A DNA stretch of 64,000 nt from Streptomyces cucumeris. GTDB taxonomy: Bacteria > Actinomycetota > Actinomycetes > Streptomycetales > Streptomycetaceae. A model generated the notes under the pieces. It ran no database searches. It was given only the letters and a program-made list of their open reading frames with translations, and was not told where the DNA came from. Location of the stretch: contig NZ_JANCLX010000022.1 of the NCBI RefSeq assembly GCF_024295805.1, positions 1 through 64,000 on the forward strand, in the 5' to 3' direction. The position numbers were made by a program, and so were the translations under genes. Shown here piece by piece: positions 52,504 through 59,902 of the stretch (positions are counted from its first letter, which is position 1; each line of letters begins with the position of its first letter).

Positions 52504-53943
52504 TCACTCCGGTATCGGGCCGGGTTGGCGGGAGGCCGGTGCGGGCGCGAGGCGGCGCAGTCTGAGCGGTGCGTAGACCAGGAGTGCCGCGAGGAAGGCC
52601 GTGTAGTAGGCGAGGTCGGCGCCGTGCAGCGCCTCGGCCACCGGACCCGTGTACAGGGTGGTGTCCATGAACGGTACCGCCGCGGCGAAAGCGGCGGCGA
52701 ACGCCAGGACCGCGGGCCACCAGGGCTGCGGCCGGGCGCTTTCGGCGGCCAGGTCGACGGGGGCGCCACCGCGGGCCCGCGACCGGGCGAACCAGTCGAC
52801 GGTCACCACGGCGACGAAGCCGGGGATCCAGTAGCCGACGAACAGCAGCACGTTCTGGAAGCGGGCGGTGGTGTCCGCGGCGTGCATCCACAGCACCAGC
52901 GGAAAGCCCAGTACGGCGGCGAGGGCGGCCGCGAGCGGACGCGGGATCCGCACCCCGACGGTCTGCAGTGCCAGCGAGCCGCTGTAGTCGTTCATGGCGT
53001 TGCTGCACAGCGCGGCCAGCGCCACGGCCAGCAGTCCGAGCGCGCCCGGTGTGCCACCGCCCAGCGCCTCGTCCACACCCCGGGCCGTCTGGTCGGTGAG
53101 CACCGAGGCGCCCCACAGTCCCAGCGCCTGCACCGCCACGAAGGAGAGGGTGACCCCGAGGAGGGTGCACCAGAACATCCGCGCCCGTGAGGTGGCGCGC
53201 GGCAGATAGCGGCTGAAGTCACTGGCGTACGGCGCCCACGACAGTGCGAGACTCAGGGCGATCGTGCTGGTCAGGACGAACGCACCGGCGCGGTCCGCAC
53301 CCTGGGCGGCACCGGCGGTGACCGGGTCCGCGCTGTCCGCCAGCTTCACCGCGAGCGCCAGGAAGGCGGCGGCGAGCACGAACGTCATCACCGTCTGCAT
53401 CCGGTGGATGGCCTCGTAGCCCAACACCCCGAGCGCTCCCTGGGCGGCCATCATCACCAGCACACCCAGCCAGAACGGCCAGCCGCACAGCCGGGCCAGC
53501 GCGTCCCCGCCGAACAGGCCGATGAGCGCGTCCCAGGCGACCGAGGAGAGCCACTGGAGGACACCGGGCACCGCGACGGCCCGGCCGAAGGCCAGCCGTG
53601 CCAGCGGGAGCTGTCCGGCCCCGGTCCGGCTGCCCCAGGTCCCCAGGTACGCGGTGGGCAGGGCGCCCAGGAGGGTGCCCAGCACCACCGCGGTGAGCGC
53701 GGTGGCGAAGTCCAGGCCCAGGGCGATACCGACGGTGCCGGTGAACACACCGGTCATGGTCAGGTTCGGGGCGAACCACACGGTGAACAGCCGCCCCGGC
53801 CCGCCGTAGCGGTGGGTCTCGGGCACGGGCGCGATACCGCGGGCCTCGACCCGCAGATCGCCGGGTGCGGCGGGCATCCGTCCGTCGTGGACGGAGACGG
53901 GGCCGGATACGGCCGGCTCGCCGGGGGCATGCGGCAGTGACAT
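52504..53943 (-). CDS. cytX: NCS1-family permease, probable thiamine-precursor (HMP) transporter
   Basis: A 479-residue NCS1 transporter with about 12 TM helices. Family blocks are GGPGRLFTVWFAPNLTMTGVFTGTVG, WDALIGLFGGDAL, LSWAPYASDFSRYLP and NDYSGSLALQTVG. Placement directly after a TPP riboswitch and before thiM-thiE points to uptake of hydroxymethylpyrimidine or another thiamine precursor, as for CytX. ATG 53943 is preferred because GGAGGG is nine bases away. An in-frame ATG at 53952 touches the same site with no spacer. Confidence 0.88.
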   Translation of the reverse strand: MSLPHAPGEPAVSGPVSVHDGRMPAAPGDLRVEARGIAPVPETHRYGGPGRLFTVWFAPNLTMTGVFTGTVGIALGLDFATALTAVVLGTLLGALPTAYLGTWGSRTGAGQLPLARLAFGRAVAVPGVLQWLSSVAWDALIGLFGGDALARLCGWPFWLGVLVMMAAQGALGVLGYEAIHRMQTVMTFVLAAAFLALAVKLADSADPVTAGAAQGADRAGAFVLTSTIALSLALSWAPYASDFSRYLPRATSRARMFWCTLLGVTLSFVAVQALGLWGASVLTDQTARGVDEALGGGTPGALGLLAVALAALCSNAMNDYSGSLALQTVGVRIPRPLAAALAAVLGFPLVLWMHAADTTARFQNVLLFVGYWIPGFVAVVTVDWFARSRARGGAPVDLAAESARPQPWWPAVLAFAAAFAAAVPFMDTTLYTGPVAEALHGADLAYYTAFLAALLVYAPLRLRRLAPAPASRQPGPIPE

Positions 53944-53952
53944 GGGTGACAT

Positions 53953-54030
53953 CCCTCCGCCAGTGCTAACTGGTTCAGGTTCGACGGGTGTGATCTCAGC
54001 CCCCGCAGGGGCACCCCGTGTCCGGGTAAG
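53953..54030 (-). promoter_or_regulatory. TPP (THI-box) riboswitch
   Basis: Read on the minus strand, the segment has the THI-box core: GGGGTGCCCC, GGGCTGAGAT, ACCCGTCGAACCTGA and CCAGTTAGCACTGGCGG, ending in GGAGGG. The 3' end of the aptamer contains the ribosome binding site of the permease gene, so TPP binding would hide it and block translation. The exact 5' end is approximate. Confidence 0.93.
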
Positions 54031-54116
54031 GCGGCCCCAGCGTAACCCCTCACCCGGCGACCCCCGTCCCGAGGCCGCACGTCAGCGGTCCGCGAACCGT
54101 CCGGTACGGCGGCGCG

Positions 54117-54992
54117 TCAGCCGCACTGCCAGGTGAACATCGCCCGGTCGAAACGGCCCGCGGCGAGGTCCTCGGGACGGATCAGCCAGTACAGGACACC
54201 GGCGTCGGCCCACATCATCCCGGTGTCCTCGTCGGAGTCGAACTGGGCCAGCAGCACCCATCGCGCCGACTCCTCCTCCACGCGCGGATCCTCCCAGTCG
54301 ACGCCGTCGCCCAGCACCGCCTTGGCCACCGTGATCTCCACGGCACCCTGGACGCACTGGGCGTGCCCGCCGATCTGGTGCGCGGCGCCGCTCCGGTGGT
54401 CCCACAGCGCCTCCATGAAGGCGTCATCGCGCACCGGGTGGCCGTAGCGCTCCATGACGGACAGCGCGCCGAGCCCGAACTCCCGGCTCAGCACGGTCGA
54501 TTCGGAGTCCGGGGGGCTCGGCGCCACCCGGACGGTCAGGGGTACGGCCGGGTACGGAGTGAGCCCCTCGGGAGCGGGCCGCTCGGGGAAACCGTCGGCC
54601 CCCGGCGGCAGATGCAGCAGCCGCGCACCCGCCCAGGTGTCCGGATCACAGGTGTCCACCACCGCCTCGCACTCCTCGTCCTCGAGGTAGAAGAAGGCCA
54701 GGCTGCCCTCGGGGCGCAGCGGAATGTCCAGGTCATCCACGGGCAGTGCGGCACAGTCGACCACGGCCACGAACGACAGCGGACCGTAGCCTTCCCAGAC
54801 GGGCCACTCGATGTCCTCGGGCAGCCGGGGCAGACCGCCGAGCCGGCCGACCACCGGATCGCCCGGACCGGCCGCCACCAGGTGTGCGGCGGGGCGCAGC
54901 AGTCCCGTCCAGCGGTCGGCCAGCTCCGGGGGCAGATGGGTGCGGGCCAGCCTGCGCAGGGCGTCGGGCGCGGTGTTCTCCTGGGTGTCCAT
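54117..54992 (-). CDS. DUF1963 (YwqG) family protein
   Basis: A 291-residue soluble protein of the YwqG family, of unknown function. Characteristic blocks are VGRLGGLPRLPEDIEWPVWEGYGPLSFVAVVDC, GSLAFFYLEDEE, HQIGGHAQCVQG (the usual HQxxGxPxxxQ) and WVLLAQFDSDEDTGMMWADAGVLYWLI. Met at 54992 is chosen; GTG 55016 or ATG 55001 also open the frame and none has a clear ribosome site. Separated from the thiamine operon by the riboswitch; not thought to be functionally linked. Confidence 0.82.
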   Translation of the reverse strand: MDTQENTAPDALRRLARTHLPPELADRWTGLLRPAAHLVAAGPGDPVVGRLGGLPRLPEDIEWPVWEGYGPLSFVAVVDCAALPVDDLDIPLRPEGSLAFFYLEDEECEAVVDTCDPDTWAGARLLHLPPGADGFPERPAPEGLTPYPAVPLTVRVAPSPPDSESTVLSREFGLGALSVMERYGHPVRDDAFMEALWDHRSGAAHQIGGHAQCVQGAVEITVAKAVLGDGVDWEDPRVEEESARWVLLAQFDSDEDTGMMWADAGVLYWLIRPEDLAAGRFDRAMFTWQCG

Positions 54993-55174
54993 GCGCACCA
55001 TGGTGACCGGGGACACCGGCAGACCCGCACCGGGCCCCTGGAAAAGATCTGCGAACCGCCCACCGGGCTTGGTACGTTCTGGATCAGCGGGCGGCTCTCA
55101 GGTGTGCTTCCTTCTCACTCGATTACTACGACAACGAGCGCACCGAACTTCCGCCCGCTCCAAGGCTTCACGCC

Positions 55175-55208
55175 GCGCCCGCCCCGACCGGCGGGCGCGG
55201 CTGTTTTT
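55175..55208 (+). terminator. Intrinsic-terminator hairpin in the leader of the RING gene
   Basis: A perfect 9-bp stem (55175-55183 with 55190-55198, GCGCCCGCC) and a 6-base loop are followed by GGCTGTTTTT. It stands about 40 bp before the RING gene start and after no coding gene on this strand, so it is more likely an attenuator or an sRNA terminator than a gene end. Confidence 0.65.
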
Positions 55209-55244
55209 CCGGCGGCGGTGGCCGTCGGACAAGGGGGATTCAGC

Positions 55245-57863
55245 ATGACCACCACCACCCGGACCACAGGTGCCCGGACCGGACTCCGCAGCGTCGCCGA
55301 GGTGCTGCTCACCCGGCGCGGCGCGGTGTACCTGCCCGCCCGTGACGGCTCGGGACCGGTGTCCCCGGACGTCCTCGCCGGTGTGACCCTGCTCGAGGCC
55401 GACCTCCTGGACCGCGGCTATGTGCTGTCCGCGCCGCTGCGCGAGGCCCTGACCGCGGGCGGACCGACGGCGATGGCCGTCGCCGGACGCACCCTGCTCG
55501 CCGATATCGACCGGGCGCTGGGCGCCGACCGCGAGCACACCCCGCTCTTCCGGAAGTTCCCCGACTCCACCCCGTATGACACCACGGAATTCTACGTGGA
55601 GCGGGTGCTGGCCCTGCTGACACAGCATCCGCGGCAGCCGTGCGTCCTGTGCGAAGGCGAGTCCACCGTCCACGCCGTCTCACCGTGTGCGCATCTGGTG
55701 TGCCGCCGGTGCTTCGACGGCTCGGACTTCGCCGCCTGCCCGATCTGCCACCGCGCCCTCTGCGCCGACGATCCGTTCCTGCTCCCGGCCCCGCCGCGGG
55801 CCGGGGCCGGACGCCACCGCGCGCTGCCCGAGCGGCTGCGCGTCCTGGCCCTCGGCGGCGATATGGCGGACCGTCGGCGCGCCGTCCGTGAGGAGACCGG
55901 CCGGCTGCTGGGCCGTACCGCCGCGCTGTCCCCGCAGGACGCCGATGACCTGGAGGCGCTGCTCGAGGTCTGCGGCCGGGCGGACCTGGACTGGCTGCCC
56001 GCCGCGCTGCCCGGTCGCGAGACCAAGGCGCGGGTCCTGGCGTGGCTGCTGCGCGCACCGGGGACGCGCGCGGCGGTGCTGCCCGAGGTGGCGGCCCGGC
56101 TGGACACCGCCACCGACATCCTGCGGCTGCTCATCGTGTGGTCCGGCGGTGACCCCGGTCTGGTGGAGGTACCGCGGCTGGCCCCGGTGCCCCGGCCGGT
56201 GCGCCGGGCCCTGCTGGGCGCGCTGGACGCGCTCGACCCCGCCCTCGCCGTGGCCGACATGCGGCGCCACCGTGCGCTGTGGATCCCCGCGGCCCATGCG
56301 CTGCACCCCTTCGAGTACGCGGACCGCTTCCCGCGCGCCGCGCTCGCGGTGGCGGCCCTGCGGAACACCCGGCTGTCCCATGACCGGTTCGGCGACGCCC
56401 TGCGCACCGCCGCAGAGCCCCTGACCACGGTCGACACCGGTGGCGACCGGCCGCGGGTGCGCACCTGGGGCGGGCGGGTGGAGACCGCGCTCGCCGAGGG
56501 TGACCACCGCCGCGCCACCGCACTGCTCACCCAGCGCCCCGGCGAACTGCTGCGCCGGCTGGACCACCTGCTGCGGCTGGCCGGTGAGGACACCGGACCG
56601 GTGCTGTCCGCGCTGCCCACGGCGGCCACCCGGGTCTCGCCCGCGGTGCTGCTGTCCGCGCTCGGCGCGCTGCGCTCCCGGCGGCAGCCCACCGGCGAGC
56701 GGGTGTTCTTCCCCAAGGGTCCCCAGGCCAAGGCGTATCTTGCCGATGACGAGCGGGACATACCGGCCGGTCACGCCGTCGAGGCGGCCATCACCGCGCT
56801 GACCGAGGAGGTGCTGCGCCGCGCCGCCGCCCTCGGCCCGCTCGACGTGGCCGTCGTCGACGCCGATCTGGACGGCATCGTGGCGCCGTTCGCCGAGCGG
56901 ACCGCCTCGCGCGCCCTGGTGACCCTGCCGCGCGGCAGCGAGCGTCCGCTCACCCCAGGCCGCACGCTGCGGCTGTTCCTGCACTGGATGGAGAGCGAGG
57001 AGTCCGGCGACACCGATCTGGACCTGTCGCTCGCGCTGTTCAACGGGGCGTGGGAGCACATCGGCACCTGCGACTACACCCGACTCCGCCACACCGGTGC
57101 CGTCCACTCCGGGGACCGCACCAGCGCCCCGGCCCCGGACGGCGCGTCGGAGTTCCTCGACCTGGACCTGGACGAGCTGGAGCGGGCGGGTGTGCGCTAC
57201 GCCGTCGCCGTGGTGTTCTCCTACAACGGCGTGCCGTTCGACGAACTGCCCGAGGCGTTCGCCGGTTTCATGGTGCGCGACGAGCCGGGCGACAAGGGGC
57301 CGGTCTTCGATCCCCGCGCCGTCGAGCAGCGCTTCGACCTGACGTCCGCCGCCCGGAGTTCGGTACCGCTGGTCCTGGACATCCCCGGGCGCACCATGCG
57401 CTGGCTCGACGTGGTCCAGGGCGTCTCCGGCACCCACCACGCCGTCCACCGGCACGTCGAGGTGCTGGCCGCCCTCGGCAGGAGCCTGACCGGTCTGTTC
57501 ACCTCGGGTGCCCGGGTCGAGCTCGGTGAACTCGCCGTCTGGCAGGCCGCGGCCCGTGCCACCACCGTGCTGCTGCGCCACTCCGACGGTTCGGTCACCC
57601 CGTACCGCCGCCGTGCGGACGAGGACGCCCTCGCCTTCGCGGGACGTATCGGCGCACCGGACCACGACCCGTCGGCCGGTGACACCGGTCAGGATCCCGC
57701 CCGGATCGGCGCGGCGTTCCTCGTCCGCGGGGACGTCCCGCTGCCCGCCGGCTGCCCGGTGTACGCACTGCACCCGGCGGGTCTTGACGCGGCGGTGGTG
57801 CGCCTGCTCACCGCCTCCGATGTGGTCAACTCCCTGGCGCACAGCGGCCCGACGGCCGACTGA
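55245..57863 (+). CDS. RING-domain protein with TerD-like C-terminal region (MXAN_6230/SCO0854-like)
   Basis: An 872-residue protein. A complete C3HC4 RING pattern lies at 133-168: Cys133, Cys136, Cys148, His150, Cys153, Cys156, Cys165, Cys168. The middle (about 190-560) is Ala/Leu/Arg-rich and probably helical-repeat. Residues about 585-735 resemble the TerD stress fold: DLDLSLALFNGAW, EFLDLDLDEL, VAVVFSYNGVPFDELPEAFAGFMV and RFDLTSAARS, followed by RTMRWLDVV. The combination matches the family I know as MXAN_6230/SCO0854 RING-domain proteins. Ubiquitin-like conjugation is not established in Streptomyces, so the RING may be a zinc scaffold. ATG 55245 is chosen at the start of homology. Confidence 0.8.
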   Translation: MTTTTRTTGARTGLRSVAEVLLTRRGAVYLPARDGSGPVSPDVLAGVTLLEADLLDRGYVLSAPLREALTAGGPTAMAVAGRTLLADIDRALGADREHTPLFRKFPDSTPYDTTEFYVERVLALLTQHPRQPCVLCEGESTVHAVSPCAHLVCRRCFDGSDFAACPICHRALCADDPFLLPAPPRAGAGRHRALPERLRVLALGGDMADRRRAVREETGRLLGRTAALSPQDADDLEALLEVCGRADLDWLPAALPGRETKARVLAWLLRAPGTRAAVLPEVAARLDTATDILRLLIVWSGGDPGLVEVPRLAPVPRPVRRALLGALDALDPALAVADMRRHRALWIPAAHALHPFEYADRFPRAALAVAALRNTRLSHDRFGDALRTAAEPLTTVDTGGDRPRVRTWGGRVETALAEGDHRRATALLTQRPGELLRRLDHLLRLAGEDTGPVLSALPTAATRVSPAVLLSALGALRSRRQPTGERVFFPKGPQAKAYLADDERDIPAGHAVEAAITALTEEVLRRAAALGPLDVAVVDADLDGIVAPFAERTASRALVTLPRGSERPLTPGRTLRLFLHWMESEESGDTDLDLSLALFNGAWEHIGTCDYTRLRHTGAVHSGDRTSAPAPDGASEFLDLDLDELERAGVRYAVAVVFSYNGVPFDELPEAFAGFMVRDEPGDKGPVFDPRAVEQRFDLTSAARSSVPLVLDIPGRTMRWLDVVQGVSGTHHAVHRHVEVLAALGRSLTGLFTSGARVELGELAVWQAAARATTVLLRHSDGSVTPYRRRADEDALAFAGRIGAPDHDPSAGDTGQDPARIGAAFLVRGDVPLPAGCPVYALHPAGLDAAVVRLLTASDVVNSLAHSGPTAD

Positions 57864-57876
57864 GCGCCGGTGGCCC

Positions 57877-57906
57877 CGGGCGGGGCGCGGCACCGCGCCC
57901 CGCCCG
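57877..57906 (+). terminator. GC-rich hairpin terminator after the RING gene
   Basis: A perfect 13-bp stem (57877-57889 with 57894-57906) encloses a four-base GCAC loop, 13 bp after the stop codon. No T tract follows, as is usual in the genus. Confidence 0.75.
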
Positions 57907-58517
57907 AAGTCATGAGCTTCGTCGTACTCATGCGCCCTATGTCCATTCCGGGGGAATTCCCGGCCTTTCAGTGGGGCCGCGGCCCGATGGTGCAGTTGTC
58001 ATAACGCACGCCGATCGGCGGGATGGACGGAATTCAGTCGCGTTATCGGCTCCCCGCCGCACATGTCGCATTCCCGATCTGTACGGGATGGGGAATTCGA
58101 GTACAGGTCGTCCAGTCTTCAAGCGATCGGCACACCTATTCCACAGACGCCCTGTGTACCGCCTGTGCCGGGCAGTGGAGCAGGGGCCCGGATGGGGGCT
58201 TCGCCCGTGATCGCGGGGATGTCCGGCGAGGTCAACCCGGGTGCGGCGGGCGAGCGTGACGACAGTGTGAAGAAAGACCGGTCACCGCGTGGGCAGATGT
58301 GTGTTCCCCGTGATCGGAACGTGGCGGAATGCACGGTTCCGCGCGATGTCTGATTCGCAGCCCACCGTGCGGGCGTGGTTACATCCTTTCGCGCTGAGGC
58401 GTTCTCAGGATCCCGGGCTCCGGAATCCTGTGGTTGTTCTGCGGGGGCCGAGTCATTCGGCAACCGCGGGCCGCTGAAAGCTCATTTCGAGATTATTTAT
58501 CCAAGGGAGACGCAATA
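57907..58517. other. Long noncoding region upstream of the peptide precursor
   Basis: About 610 bp with no convincing gene and a lower GC content than its surroundings, dropping sharply over the last 60 bp. It contains three GGAATTC motifs (57953, 58029, 58092) and a GCGGAA-N7-TTCCGC dyad (58324-58342). GATTATTTAT at about 58491 may be part of a promoter or leader. The region probably carries the regulation of the bacteriocin-like locus. Confidence 0.5.
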
Positions 58518-58733
58518 ATGAACAACGCACCCAAGGTCGCGACCCAGGAGATCTCCGACGCTGAGCTGGACAACGTGGCCGGCGGGCTGGGTGCGACGGT
58601 CACCGACACCCTCGGCACCGTCGACGCCGTCACCGCCCCGGTCACCGGCGTGGTCGGCACCGCCACCGGCACGGTGGACGGCCTCACCGGCCTGAACACC
58701 ACCGGCATCGTCGGCACCGTCGGTGCCCTCTGA
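58518..58733 (+). CDS. Double-glycine-leader bacteriocin-like precursor peptide
   Basis: A 71-residue peptide. ATG 58518 follows AAGGGAG by nine bases. Residues 1-23 form a classic GG leader ending EISDAELDNVAGG, where the C39 peptidase encoded downstream should cut. The 48-residue core has no Cys, Lys, Arg, Ser or aromatic residue; Thr, Gly and Val make up 32 of 48. It contains two related repeats, GTVDAVTAPVTGVVGT (33-48) and GTVDGLTGLNTTGIVGT (51-67). Without Cys it cannot be a lanthipeptide or sactipeptide. It may be an unmodified hydrophobic bacteriocin or a structural secreted peptide. Confidence 0.8.
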   Translation: MNNAPKVATQEISDAELDNVAGGLGATVTDTLGTVDAVTAPVTGVVGTATGTVDGLTGLNTTGIVGTVGAL

Positions 58734-58782
58734 GGCGACCCTCACCCCCTGAGGCGATCTCACCTCTGAGGCGACCTCACCT
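58730..58782 (+). repeat. Three tandem CTGAGGCGA-YCTCACC repeats after the precursor stop
   Basis: Units start at 58730, 58749 and 58766; the first includes the stop codon. The last unit also forms a perfect 7-bp stem GAGGCGA/TCGCCTC (58769-58775 with 58782-58788). They lie between the precursor and its export genes and may govern mRNA stability or partial termination. Confidence 0.7.
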
Positions 58783-58790
58783 CGCCTCAC

Positions 58791-58811
58791 GGTGCCGCCG
58801 AGCGCGGCACC
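58791..58811 (+). terminator. Hairpin after the precursor gene
   Basis: A perfect 8-bp stem GGTGCCGC-CGAGC-GCGGCACC with a five-base loop lies about 60 bp after the stop codon. A partial terminator here would give more precursor transcript than exporter transcript, as in many bacteriocin operons. Confidence 0.55.
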
Positions 58812-58930
58812 TCCGGTCGGACGGCTCCGCCGTACAACCGGCCCCGTGCCCCGGGCCCGCCTGGTCCGGGGCATTCGGCGGTCCACCGGCGCCCTGCCGG
58901 CGGACCGCCGCGGCGCCACCACGACGAGGT

Positions 58931-59049
58931 CCTGTCCTGTCGGGCTGGGCGGGCCCCCCCACACCCCCCGGCACGGGGCGGGGCGCCCCCCCCCACCCGC
59001 GGCCCGGGCCGGCGGGCCGGCGGGGGCCCGCGACGCCCGACAGGACAGG
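58931..59049. repeat. Long inverted repeat with extreme GC-rich centre
   Basis: A 15-bp perfect inverted repeat (CCTGTCCTGTCGGGC at 58931-58945, complement at 59035-59049) encloses about 89 bp of G/C runs, including homopolymers of up to nine C. It ends 46 bp before the HlyD start. It could fold as one long RNA hairpin or be a small mobile/REP-like insertion. Confidence 0.75.
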
Positions 59050-59095
59050 GCCTGGCCGCGCACTCCATCCGTTCCCGCGGTTGAGGACAGATCTC

Positions 59096-59902
59096 GTGCA
59101 GTTCCGCCAGCAGGCCCTTTCCAAAGCGCAGTCGGCAGAGGACATCGATCTGCCGGTGCGCTACGCCCGCCCGCAAGGGTGGCTCGCCCTGGCGGTCACA
59201 CTCGTCGTCATGGCCGCGGCCGCCGTCTGGTCCGTGACCGGCACGGTGTCCAGCACCCTGGCCGCGCCCGCCATCCTCACCCATGGACAGGGCAGTTACA
59301 TCCTCCAGAGCCCGGTGGCCGGACAGGTCACCGCCGTGCTCGCCAAGGAGGGCAGCACCCTGCGCGCGGGCGCCCCGCTGCTGAAGATCCGTACCCCGCG
59401 CGGCAACAGCGTGGTGCGCACCCTCGCCGCGGGACGGCTCACCACCCTGGTGGTCTCGATCGGCTCCGTCCTCACCACCGGCGCCGATGTCGCCTCCGTC
59501 GAACGGGTCCGCCGCTCCGGCGACCCGCTGACCGCCACTCTCTACGTACCGGCGGAACGCGCCGCGTCGGTGCCGGTCGGCGCGGCCGTCGACCTCGGCG
59601 TGCAGTCGGTGCCGACCCAGACCTACGGGGTGCTGCGCGGCCATGTCCGGGCCGTCGGCCGCACCGCCCAGTCACGTCAGCAGATCGGCTCACACCTCGG
59701 CAGCGAACAGCTCGGCGAGGAGTTCTCCCGGCACGGGTCGCCCGTCGCGGTGCTGGTCCGGCTGGACCGCTCGGACACCACCCGCTCCGGCTACCGCTGG
59801 TCCTCCCCGAAGGGCCCGCCCTTCACCCCCGACTCCATGACCCTGGCCACCGGTACGGTCCACCTCGCCGACCGGCACCCGATCGAATGGCTGCTCCCGT
59901 GA
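59096..59902 (+). CDS. HlyD-type secretion adaptor of NHLM/NHLP bacteriocin export
   Basis: A 268-residue membrane-fusion-like protein. A short cytosolic N-terminus (QFRQQALSKAQSAEDIDLPV) precedes one TM helix (about 30-50), then a biotinyl-lipoyl-like half-motif (GSYILQSPVAGQVTAVLAKEG) and a beta-barrel region. The long coiled-coil hairpin of Gram-negative HlyD proteins is missing, as expected for an actinomycete. GTG 59096 is preferred over TTG 59081 because GAGGA lies eight bases upstream and the family starts at this point. Its stop overlaps the next start (GTGA). Confidence 0.83.
   Translation: MQFRQQALSKAQSAEDIDLPVRYARPQGWLALAVTLVVMAAAAVWSVTGTVSSTLAAPAILTHGQGSYILQSPVAGQVTAVLAKEGSTLRAGAPLLKIRTPRGNSVVRTLAAGRLTTLVVSIGSVLTTGADVASVERVRRSGDPLTATLYVPAERAASVPVGAAVDLGVQSVPTQTYGVLRGHVRAVGRTAQSRQQIGSHLGSEQLGEEFSRHGSPVAVLVRLDRSDTTRSGYRWSSPKGPPFTPDSMTLATGTVHLADRHPIEWLLP

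Noticed and set aside
54363..55244. N-terminal extension of the RING gene frame to 54363
   Set aside because: The extra 294 codons are antisense to the DUF1963 gene and cross the terminator hairpin at 55175-55208; homology begins at ATG 55245.
58518..58733. Lanthipeptide or sactipeptide precursor
   Set aside because: The core has no cysteine and no LanM, LanKC or radical SAM gene is visible in the window.
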